From positions 1 to 5,358 of the forward strand of contig JBOGZD010000151.1 in assembly GCA_050697155.1 (NCBI GenBank): DNA of 5,358 bases. The letters run 5' to 3'. The notes below the pieces were generated by a model that saw only the letters and a program-made list of their open reading frames with translations, made no database searches and was not told where the DNA came from. Below, in pieces: positions 1-5,358 of this stretch (the first letter of the stretch is position 1; the number at the start of each line of letters is the position of its first letter). The DNA comes from JBOGZD01 sp050697155. Its GTDB lineage: Bacteria > Actinomycetota > Thermoleophilia > Solirubrobacterales > 70-9. The translations under genes were made by a program, and so were the position numbers.

Positions 1-2
1 TC

Positions 3-2177
3 GCCCGCCATCTCGCGCAGCTGGTCGGCATCGACGCCGCTGATGAGCCCGGCGACCAGTCGGCCTGGGCGCTGAGGCGGCTGCTGGAGCTGCTGGCGGG
101 GTCGGGACCGGTGATCGCCGTGGTAGATGACCTTCACTGGGGAGAGCAGAAGCTGCTCGACCTGCTGCTCCAGGTGGCCGCCGAGGTCAGCGGCCCGGTG
201 CTGGTGGCGTACATGGCCAGGTTCGACCTGCTCGAGCGCCGCCCCGACTGGGAGCGCGCCTGCCCGACGACGATCGCGCTCAAGCCACTGCACGCGAGCG
301 AGATCGAGGAGCTGGTCGAGCAGCTGATCGGCGACGCGCTGCCGACGGCGTTTCGCGCCCGCCTGGTCGAGCTCGCGGCCGGCAACCCGCTGTTCGTCGA
401 GCAGGTCCTGCACATGCTGGTGGACGAAGGGCGCCTGCGGATCGACGGCGACGGGTGGGAGGCCTCAGACGACGCCGCGGAGATCGAGGTCCCGCCCTCG
501 ATCGAGGCGATCCTCGCCGCCCGCATCGACCACCTCAGCGGCCCCGAGCGCGCCTGCGCCGAGTGCGCGGGGGTGGTCGGGATGGAGTTCTCGGCCTCCG
601 CTCTAGAGGAGATCGTCGGCGAGTCTGCATCGCGGTCGCTGGCCTCCCTCGCGCGCAAGCTGGTGATCGAGCCGGTGCGGCGCCCAGGCGCCGGCGAGGG
701 CATGCTCCGCTTCCGCCACCTGTTGCTGCGCGAGGCCGTCTACGAGGCGATCCCGAAGTCGCGTCGGGCCGACCTCCATGAGCGGGTCGGGGAGTGGCTG
801 CTCGGCTGGGCCGACGAGCGCCTTGGCGAGATCGAGGAGATCGTCGGCTATCACTTCGAGGCCGCGGCCCGCTACAGCTCCGAGCTGCTCACCGAGGGCG
901 GGGACCCCGACCGGCTCGCAGGTCGGGCGGTCCAGCACCTGACCGCGGCCGGCAGGCGATCGGCCGCGCGGCAGGACGACCACGAGGCCGCCGGCTTCTT
1001 CCGCCGGGCGGTGAGCCTGCTCGGCGAGGGCAACCCGACCCGGCTCGAGCCGCTGCTCGAGCTCGGGTCGGCGTTGGTGCGCGGCGGGGACACCGGCTCG
1101 GCGGCGGCAGCGGTCGCCGACGCCCGCCGGGTGGCGACCAGCGCCGATGACCCGAGGCTCGACGCAGAGGTGCGCACGCTCGAGGCCAACCTGCGGCGGC
1201 TGGCCAACCCGCGCTGGTGGGCGGCGCACGGGCGCGCCGAGGCGAGCGAGCTGGCGCGGATCTACCGCGAGCTCGGCGACCCCGCGGGCAGCGCGAAGGC
1301 TTGGCACCTGCTCGGCAAGGCGCATTCGGATCGCGGCGAGCAGGCGGCCTCGCAGGAGGCGTTCGAGCACGCGCTCGAGTTCGCGCAGGAGGCCGGCGAC
1401 GCCGGGATCGAGGCCTGGATCCGCTACTGGCTGATCCAGTCGGCGGTCTTCGGGCCGACGCGGTGCGAGGAGGTGGTCGCGCGCGGGCGCGAGGACCTTG
1501 CCTGGGCACGCGCGCACCGCAATCGCTCGCTCGAGGGCAGCATCCAGGCGCGGATCGGCGAGATGCTGGCGCGCTCGGGGCGGGCCGCCGCCGCGGCCGA
1601 GGCGTTCGCCGAGGCGCGCCGCATCTTCGACGAGATCGGTCGCCCCTCCCACATCGCCTACCTCGCGCTGTCCGTCGCCGCTGTCGAGCCCCTCGCCTCC
1701 GATCCCGCCGCCGCCGAGCGCGAGCTGCGGCCGTCGTTCGAGTTCTTCGAGGAGGTCGGCGCCGAGCACATCCTGGCCAGCGTCGCGCCGATGCTGGCGG
1801 CGGCGCTGGTGCCACAGGGCCGCACCGACGAGGCGCTCGAGCTGACCGAGCTGGCCGAGCGGATCGCCGCCCCCGACGATCTCGATGGGCAGGTCAAGTG
1901 GCGGCTCGCGCGGGCGTCCGCGCTGGCGCTCGGCGGCGACCACGCCGTTGCGGAGCGACACGCGCGCGAGGCCTGCGCGCTCGCCTCGCCGACCGACTCC
2001 GTGCTGCTCGAGGCCGACGCCCACGCCGGCCTGGGCTCGGTCCTGATCGCGGGCGGCGCGGCCGGCGAGGCGAGCGCGCCGATCGAGCGCGCCGCCGATC
2101 TCTACGAGGCCAAGGGCGACTCGGTCTCGACCGCCCGCTGGCGCGCGACCCTCGCCGACCTCGCCCGCACCGGCTAG
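3..2177 (+). CDS. STAND/AAA-type ATPase with TPR-like C-terminal region, 5' truncated by window edge; probable cyclase-ATPase-TPR protein
   Basis: The frame is open from the first bases of the window to a TAG at 2175-2177, giving 724 visible residues. The real start and the P-loop (Walker A) lie upstream. Residues 37-48 carry a Walker B motif (VIAVVDDLHWGE). A GNPLFVEQV motif follows at about 127-135, typical of the AAA_16/STAND ATPases. A winged-helix-like segment comes next, with FRHLLLREAVYEAIPKS at about 237-253, the usual junction to the helical repeats in this family. From about 305 to 724 the protein is Ala/Leu/Glu-rich helical repeat, with TPR-like units (for example around 432-466), ending in LYEAKGD near 700-706. 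In known actinobacterial proteins this ATPase-TPR tail without a C-terminal HTH is commonly fused to an N-terminal class III adenylate/guanylate cyclase domain; that domain is not visible here, so the cyclase part is inference. An SARP/BTAD-type or plain ATPase N-terminus is the alternative. A GTG at 111 is internal to the Walker B strand and is not the start. The gene converges on and overlaps the SnoaL-like gene. Confidence 0.93.
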   Translation, partial: ARHLAQLVGIDAADEPGDQSAWALRRLLELLAGSGPVIAVVDDLHWGEQKLLDLLLQVAAEVSGPVLVAYMARFDLLERRPDWERACPTTIALKPLHASEIEELVEQLIGDALPTAFRARLVELAAGNPLFVEQVLHMLVDEGRLRIDGDGWEASDDAAEIEVPPSIEAILAARIDHLSGPERACAECAGVVGMEFSASALEEIVGESASRSLASLARKLVIEPVRRPGAGEGMLRFRHLLLREAVYEAIPKSRRADLHERVGEWLLGWADERLGEIEEIVGYHFEAAARYSSELLTEGGDPDRLAGRAVQHLTAAGRRSAARQDDHEAAGFFRRAVSLLGEGNPTRLEPLLELGSALVRGGDTGSAAAAVADARRVATSADDPRLDAEVRTLEANLRRLANPRWWAAHGRAEASELARIYRELGDPAGSAKAWHLLGKAHSDRGEQAASQEAFEHALEFAQEAGDAGIEAWIRYWLIQSAVFGPTRCEEVVARGREDLAWARAHRNRSLEGSIQARIGEMLARSGRAAAAAEAFAEARRIFDEIGRPSHIAYLALSVAAVEPLASDPAAAERELRPSFEFFEEVGAEHILASVAPMLAAALVPQGRTDEALELTELAERIAAPDDLDGQVKWRLARASALALGGDHAVAERHAREACALASPTDSVLLEADAHAGLGSVLIAGGAAGEASAPIERAADLYEAKGDSVSTARWRATLADLARTG
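2174..2177. other. Shared CTAG: overlapping stop codons of convergent genes
   Basis: The palindrome CTAG serves as TAG for the plus-strand ATPase gene (2175-2177) and, read on the other strand, as TAG for the SnoaL-like gene (2174-2176). No spacer or room for a conventional intrinsic terminator exists between the two genes, so each transcript must run into the other's coding region before it ends. Confidence 0.95.
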
Positions 2178-2566
2178 TAGATCCCGGCTGCGGCCTTGGC
2201 GTCGACCTCGTCGAGGTAGGCGTCCATGCGCGCGAAGGACCCCTCGCGGATCTGCCAGACATGATGGATCACGAAGTCGATCTGCTCCTCGCTGGCGCGG
2301 CCGCGTCCGGTCGCGCGCATGCGCGCGTAGATCCGGTCGCCGCTTTCTGTGATCTCCAGCGGCTCGAACCGAAACCCCTCCCAGAGACGCTCGAATCCGC
2401 GCATGAAGTGCACGAAGTCATCCCTGCTGGTCGCCGACTTCGGCCCCGGGATCTCCGCCGCCTCGTGCCACTCGAAGTCCGGGGTCAGCATCGCGACCAG
2501 CGTGTCGGCGTCCCCCTCGTTGAAGGCCTCATAGCCGGTCTTCGTGCGCTCGATCATGCCCCCCAT
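2174..2566 (-). CDS. SnoaL-like / NTF2-fold protein, 130 aa
   Basis: This small gene encodes a complete 130-residue protein, the normal size for the SnoaL-like NTF2 superfamily. The family's cone-shaped alpha+beta fold serves as a small-molecule isomerase, hydrolase or binding domain; the substrate here cannot be named. The N-terminal helix motif GYEAFNEGDADTLVAMLTPDFEWH (residues about 11-34) and the C-terminal strands HHVWQIREGSFARMDAYLDE (about 101-120), followed by a short Ala-rich tail, match the family pattern. There is no signal peptide or membrane segment, so it is probably cytoplasmic. I chose the ATG at 2564-2566 because a weak GGA ribosome-binding match lies six bases upstream; the ATG at 2555-2557, nine bases further in, is the alternative, but there the GGA is too far away and the G-run just ahead is too close. 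The frame stays open upstream, but this is a GC-rich artefact with no nearby start codon. The stop overlaps the stop of the convergent ATPase gene. The gene lies 380 bases downstream of the LuxR-type gene on the same strand. Confidence 0.9.
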   Translation of the reverse strand: MGGMIERTKTGYEAFNEGDADTLVAMLTPDFEWHEAAEIPGPKSATSRDDFVHFMRGFERLWEGFRFEPLEITESGDRIYARMRATGRGRASEEQIDFVIHHVWQIREGSFARMDAYLDEVDAKAAAGIY

Positions 2567-2578
2567 CGGACATCCGAT
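2565..2578. promoter_or_regulatory. Inverted repeat across the SnoaL start (candidate operator)
   Basis: ATCGGA-CA-TCCGAT is a perfect six-base inverted repeat with a two-base centre. It covers the first bases of the chosen start codon, the weak ribosome-binding site and the end of the -10-like hexamer. A bound dimeric repressor, or a small RNA hairpin, at this place could block expression. A six-base repeat can occur by chance in a gap of this length, so only its position makes it notable. Confidence 0.3.
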
Positions 2579-2582
2579 TATG
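2577..2582 (-). promoter_or_regulatory. Possible -10 element (CATAAT) for the SnoaL-like gene
   Basis: On the minus strand, CATAAT lies ten bases upstream of the chosen ATG. It matches TATAAT at five of six positions and is one of the few AT-rich spots in the neighbourhood. A transcript starting about seven bases downstream would have almost no leader. No convincing -35 hexamer is seen; the place where it should lie falls inside the GC hairpin at 2590-2610. The call rests on one hexamer only. Confidence 0.3.
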
Positions 2583-2589
2583 ACCCTTG

Positions 2590-2610
2590 CGTCCCCGGGA
2601 TTCGGGGACG
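2590..2610. repeat. Strong GC hairpin: 8-bp perfect stem, 5-base loop
   Basis: CGTCCCCG (2590-2597) and CGGGGACG (2603-2610) are perfect reverse complements around the loop GGATT. It is the strongest inverted repeat I found in the intergenic stretch. No T-run follows on either strand, so it is not a classical intrinsic terminator. It could be a T-less terminator for the RTX remnant or regulator transcript, or an operator just upstream of the SnoaL promoter region. Confidence 0.5.
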
Positions 2611-2641
2611 TCACGCTCGCCGGCCGAGGTCCGCGCGTGAC
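2610..2641. repeat. Weak inverted repeat: 7-bp arms, 18-base loop
   Basis: GTCACGC (2610-2616) and GCGTGAC (2635-2641) are perfect reverse complements. The repeat directly abuts the 2590-2610 hairpin, sharing one base. With a loop this long in such GC-rich DNA it could be chance. Confidence 0.25.
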
Positions 2642-2655
2642 CCGACGCGGACGCC

Positions 2656-2680
2656 TCGACCGCGGTGACGGCCCGGTCGA
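2656..2680. repeat. Weak inverted repeat: 7-bp arms, 11-base loop
   Basis: TCGACCG (2656-2662) and CGGTCGA (2674-2680) are perfect reverse complements. It is the third inverted repeat in a row between the stop of the RTX remnant (2703) and the SnoaL start. No T-run is present. On the minus strand it lies about 23 bases past the stop of the RTX remnant, a plausible place for a terminator stem, but chance is not excluded. Confidence 0.25.
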
Positions 2681-2702
2681 CGCGCAGTTCGCCGGGGCCT
2701 GA

Positions 2703-2854
2703 CTAGGTCTCGCAGCCGGGGACCACGTTTTCGCCGCCGCCGCGACAGCGGTCGCGGTTGAGTCCGCCGCGTAGCACGTCGTTCCCTCCGGCGCCGCGCA
2801 GGTCGTCTTTTGCCGCCGCGACCCTTGAGTAGCGAGCGCGTCTCCGCCGGCGCC
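2703..2854 (-). pseudogene. Decayed C-terminal fragment of an RTX-type (hemolysin-like) calcium-binding protein
   Basis: On the minus strand, the frame that ends in TAG at 2703-2705 reads three consecutive nine-residue units: GAGGNDVLR (2769-2795), GGLNRDRCR (2742-2768) and a degenerate GGGENVVPG (2715-2741), then CET and stop. The first two fit the RTX nonapeptide consensus GGxGxDxUx, which binds calcium in secreted beta-roll proteins. Upstream, around 2831-2854, a similar Gly/Asp-rich stretch (GAGGDALA) is found in a different frame; restoring it to the first frame needs one added base, plausibly near the A-run at 2808-2811. No ATG, GTG or TTG start is seen in the repeat frame and there is no signal peptide, so I read it as the tail of a broken gene and not a functional small gene. 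Very short Gly-rich matches in GC-rich DNA can arise by chance, but three units in exact nine-residue register followed by a stop argue against that. Confidence 0.5.
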
Positions 2855-2946
2855 CGCGGTCGCACTGGTGGAGCTCAGCGTGCGAGCCGAGGTGGCCGAG
2901 CAGCGTGCGGGCGTCGTCCGTGAGCTCGATCTCGATTGTCGTCCGC

Positions 2947-5358
2947 TCAGCCCTCGGTGAGCGCCTCGGGCAGCTCGTCGCGCGAGGAGATCTCCAGCTT
3001 TCGGTAGGCGTTCGAGAGATGCATCTCGACCGTGCGCAGGGTGACGAAAAGGGCCTGGGCGATCTCCTTGTTCCTCATCCCCTCGGCCGCCAGATCCGCC
3101 ACCCGGCGCTCGGCCGGCGTCAGCGCATCGCGGCCTGTGGCTGCGATCCGCCGTGGCCGGGCCCCGGCCAGGCGGAGCTCGTCCCGTGCGTGGTCGACCA
3201 GCGCCGTCGCCCCACACCGATGCGCGCGGTCCATGCCCTCCCGCAGGCGCTCGACCGCGGCGGAGCGGGTGCCCGCGCGCCGCAGCGCCGCTCCGAGGTC
3301 GACCAGCGCCCGTGCGTGCTCGAGCCTCGCGCCCGAGTCAGCGAGGGCGGCGACCGCATCCTCGAGCAGCTCAACTACCCGCCCGCGGCCCTCCACCGCT
3401 CCGAGCGTCCGTAGAGCAGTCCCGATCGGTGCCGGCGCACCGAAGCGGCGGGCCAGCTCCAGCTCACGCTCGGCCAGCTCGCGTGCCTCGGCGCTCTGCC
3501 CGGTCGCCGCCCTGGCAAGTGCGGCCAGAGACCGCCACGGAACCGGGACGACCCCCGCCGCCGCTCCCCATTCCTCCTCCCAGCGTGCGCAGGCGAGCAG
3601 CTCCTCCAGCGCCGCGTCAGGTCGGCGCTCGGCGATCAGCAGCCTGGCCCGGCTCTCGCGAAGCGTCTGGATCGGCGTTACCTCCGGGTTGTAGAGGCCG
3701 TCCTCGATTCCATGCAAGGCCTCGCGCGCCGCGGCCAGCTCGCGTCGCTCGACCAGGACGGAGCAGAGCGTCGCCGCGGCAAGCGGGTGCGGGATGCCAC
3801 GCCCCGGCTCGGCGGCGAGCTCCAGGCAGGCGCGGGCGTCGGCCTCGGCGCTGGCGAGATCCCCGGCCCGGTAGCAGATCAAGGCGCGGAAGGCTGACGC
3901 GCGCGCTAAGACGATCCGAGAGCCATGGGCGCGTGCACGAGCGACGGCATCGTCGACCGCCTCGCGTGCGGCGTCGAGACGTCCCGCGTGAACCAGCGTC
4001 AGGATCGACGGGCTCGCGAGCGGCATGTCGGTGGTGACCTCCTCGCGCAGGAGCTGGCCCCCTGCCAGCGCCTGCGAGGCGAGTCCGGCTGCCTTCGCCG
4101 GGTCGCCGTCCGAGATCAAGGCGTCCACCGCCAGCACCGAGAGGAGCGGCCGGGCTCGGTCGGCGGGAAGCGCCGCCAACCGCGAGCGAGCATCAGCCAG
4201 GCGGCGTGCGACGAGACGCCTGGCGGAGGGTGTGGTCACGCCGGCGAGCAGCAGCAGCGCCTCGAGCCGAGCGGACATGCCCGGATCGTCGAGGCCGTCC
4301 AGGGAACGTTCGAGCGTCGCGATCGCCTCCTCCAATTCGACGCCTGGCCACAGCAGCGCGGTGGCGAGCTGGAGGCCGGCGACCGCGCGCTGCGGCTGGC
4401 GCTCGGCGAGCTCGAACGCTTCACGCATCAGATCGAGGCCTTCGGGCTCCCCGGCTCGGGTCGCCGCCGAGCCGAGTTCGGCCAGCAACTCGGGACGGGA
4501 CGCCCTCGCGGGCGTCTCGGCCAGCGCCCGCCGCAGGTAGCGCGCCGCCGTCTCCGGCGCCCCCCGCGAGAGCGCGGCGCGCGCCGCGTCCCGAAGCGGG
4601 CCCACGGCTCCCTCCTCGCCGGTTGCGTCGGTGGCGAGCAGGTGCACAGCCACCGATTCGGGCGCCGCGCCCTGGTCGGCGAGGAGCCGGGCTGCGCGGG
4701 CGTGCATGGCGCCGCGCGCCGATCTCGGGATCTCCTCGTAGACCGCGGTCCTGACGATCGGATGGACGAACCGCAGGCGGCTCCCGGTCTCGAGGACCCG
4801 GGCCTCCGCGAGCGCGTCCGCGGCGGCCCCAGCCGTCGCGCGGTCGATGCCCGCCAGGGTCGCGGCGGCGGGGAGGCCGGCGCTTTCGCCGAGCACCGCC
4901 ACTGCGCGGCAGAGCGAGGCGGCGGCTGGCTGCAGGCGTCCGACCCGGAGCAGGATCGCGGCCGCGATTCGGTCGGAGGCGAGGCGCTTCACCGTGTCGG
5001 CGTCGATCTGGTCGAGGCGACGCTGCTCGTTGCGCAGCTCCTCGACCAGCTCGACGAGCAGGAACGGATTGCCCCCGGTTGCCTCGCGACAGGCGCTGGA
5101 CAGCCCACCGTCCGCTGTCGTGCCGAGGATCTCGCCGACGATGCTCTCGACCGCCTCCTGGCTGAGGGCGCCGGGACGAAGCACGGGGGGGCTGGCCTCG
5201 AGCACGAGAGCGCGCAGGAGCTCCGGCTCGACGCTGGCCTCCCCGGTGCGGACGGTGATGGCGATCGCCGTGGGCAGACCCTCGAGCCTTCTCGAGAGAT
5301 AGATCAGGAACCGCTGCGAGGGCCCGTCGGCCCAATGGTCGTCGTCGATCGCGAGCAG
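2947..5358 (-). CDS. LuxR-family large ATP-binding transcription regulator (LAL/MalT-like), 5' truncated by window edge
   Basis: The frame is open from the right edge to a TGA at 2947-2949, giving 803 visible residues; LAL proteins are usually around 900 or more, so the P-loop and N-terminus are missing. The visible part begins with the Walker B motif (LLAIDDDHWAD, residues 1-11), followed by RRLEGLPTAIAITVRTGE, the usual next strand. GGNPFLLVEL at about 95-104 and FVHPIVRTAVYEEIPRS at about 198-212 mark the end of the STAND ATPase module. Residues about 220-735 are Ala/Leu/Arg-rich helices resembling TPR repeats, the presumed ligand or partner sensor. Residues 745-803 form a classic LuxR HTH: ALTPAERRVADLAAEG, then NKEIAQALFVTLRTVEMHLSNAYRKL with the recognition helix, then SSRDELPEAL. 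Known relatives (MalT and antibiotic-cluster LAL regulators) bind ATP and an inducer, oligomerise, and activate transcription. The GTG at 5203-5205 is internal, because the Walker B motif lies upstream of it. The protein is cytoplasmic. Its target genes cannot be told from this window. Confidence 0.95.
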   Translation of the reverse strand: MLAIDDDHWADGPSQRFLIYLSRRLEGLPTAIAITVRTGEASVEPELLRALVLEASPPVLRPGALSQEAVESIVGEILGTTADGGLSSACREATGGNPFLLVELVEELRNEQRRLDQIDADTVKRLASDRIAAAILLRVGRLQPAAASLCRAVAVLGESAGLPAAATLAGIDRATAGAAADALAEARVLETGSRLRFVHPIVRTAVYEEIPRSARGAMHARAARLLADQGAAPESVAVHLLATDATGEEGAVGPLRDAARAALSRGAPETAARYLRRALAETPARASRPELLAELGSAATRAGEPEGLDLMREAFELAERQPQRAVAGLQLATALLWPGVELEEAIATLERSLDGLDDPGMSARLEALLLLAGVTTPSARRLVARRLADARSRLAALPADRARPLLSVLAVDALISDGDPAKAAGLASQALAGGQLLREEVTTDMPLASPSILTLVHAGRLDAAREAVDDAVARARAHGSRIVLARASAFRALICYRAGDLASAEADARACLELAAEPGRGIPHPLAAATLCSVLVERRELAAAREALHGIEDGLYNPEVTPIQTLRESRARLLIAERRPDAALEELLACARWEEEWGAAAGVVPVPWRSLAALARAATGQSAEARELAERELELARRFGAPAPIGTALRTLGAVEGRGRVVELLEDAVAALADSGARLEHARALVDLGAALRRAGTRSAAVERLREGMDRAHRCGATALVDHARDELRLAGARPRRIAATGRDALTPAERRVADLAAEGMRNKEIAQALFVTLRTVEMHLSNAYRKLEISSRDELPEALTEG

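Larger units (their letters stand above)
2567..2946. other. 380-base intergenic stretch between the SnoaL-like and LuxR-type genes
   Basis: This is the only gap of notable length in the window. From left to right it holds the inverted repeat and -10-like hexamer at the SnoaL start, the 2590-2610 hairpin with two weaker inverted repeats, the RTX-like remnant (2703-2854), and a further stretch (2855-2946) with coding-like third-position GC but no start codon. I see no tRNA, no intact small gene with a ribosome-binding site, and no insertion-sequence ends. Confidence 0.7.

Noticed and set aside
111..113. GTG as start of the left ATPase gene
   Set aside because: It falls inside the Walker B strand, and the frame continues with family-like sequence to the window edge.
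603..2024. Long open frame on the minus strand opposite the left ATPase gene
   Set aside because: It is antisense to a well-recognised ATPase-TPR protein, is rich in Arg/Gly/Pro/Leu, and shows no family motif. Such frames are common in GC-rich DNA.
1217..2668. Long open frame on the plus strand crossing the ATPase 3' end and the SnoaL-like gene
   Set aside because: It is Arg/Gly/Ala-rich with no recognisable domain and overlaps two recognised genes in other frames.
2582..2827. GACCCTTG direct repeats at 2582-2589 and 2820-2827 flanking the RTX remnant
   Set aside because: An eight-base repeat is expected about once by chance in a stretch of this size, and there are no inverted-repeat ends or transposase to support a mobile element.
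2876..2909. CAGCGTGCG direct repeat (2876-2884 and 2901-2909)
   Set aside because: There are only two copies, in GC-rich sequence with coding-like codon use; chance is a sufficient explanation.
2567..3217. Apparent long N-terminal extension of the SnoaL-like protein in the same frame
   Set aside because: The extension overlaps the HTH end of the LuxR-type gene, looks low-complexity, and the family is normally about 130 residues; the frame is open only because of GC bias.
4421..5335. Open frame on the minus strand inside the LuxR-type gene in another frame
   Set aside because: It is an Arg/Gly/Pro-rich shadow with no motif, and it covers the Walker B and GNP region read correctly in the main frame.

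Overview
The window is very GC-rich, and G or C sits at almost every third codon position of its three genes. The protein types present are a STAND ATPase with a TPR tail, a LuxR-type large ATP-binding regulator, a SnoaL-like protein and an RTX-like remnant. Together these suggest a high-GC actinobacterium, and the style of the proteins resembles Thermoleophilia (Solirubrobacterales/Gaiellales). That taxonomic guess is inference; no marker gene is present.

Layout. Positions 3-2177 (+) hold the C-terminal 724 codons of a signalling ATPase whose 5' end lies off the left edge. It enters the window just before its Walker B motif and ends in a long TPR-like helical region; it is probably the back half of a class III adenylate/guanylate cyclase-ATPase-TPR protein. 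It converges on a small SnoaL-like (NTF2-fold) gene at 2174-2566 (-), and the two stop codons share a four-base CTAG. A gap of about 380 bases (2567-2946) follows. It holds an inverted repeat across the SnoaL start, a strong GC hairpin with two weaker inverted repeats beside it, and a decayed C-terminal fragment of an RTX-type calcium-binding protein (minus strand, stop at 2703-2705). From 2947 to the right edge (-) lies a large LuxR-family regulator (LAL/MalT-like) with ATPase, TPR-like and C-terminal HTH parts; its 5' end is also cut off, again just before its Walker B motif.

How the parts relate. Two large STAND-type signalling ATPases are arranged tail to tail around a small ligand-binding or enzymatic fold and a gene remnant. 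The LuxR-type protein is a probable transcription activator that couples ATP and ligand binding to DNA binding. The left protein has no DNA-binding domain in the visible part and probably acts through an N-terminal output domain outside the window. Nothing visible shows that they act on each other. SnoaL lies on the same strand as the regulator but 380 bases downstream, so it probably has its own promoter. I see no tRNA, rRNA, CRISPR array, insertion sequence or clear new system; the most unusual part is the intergenic 2567-2946 stretch.
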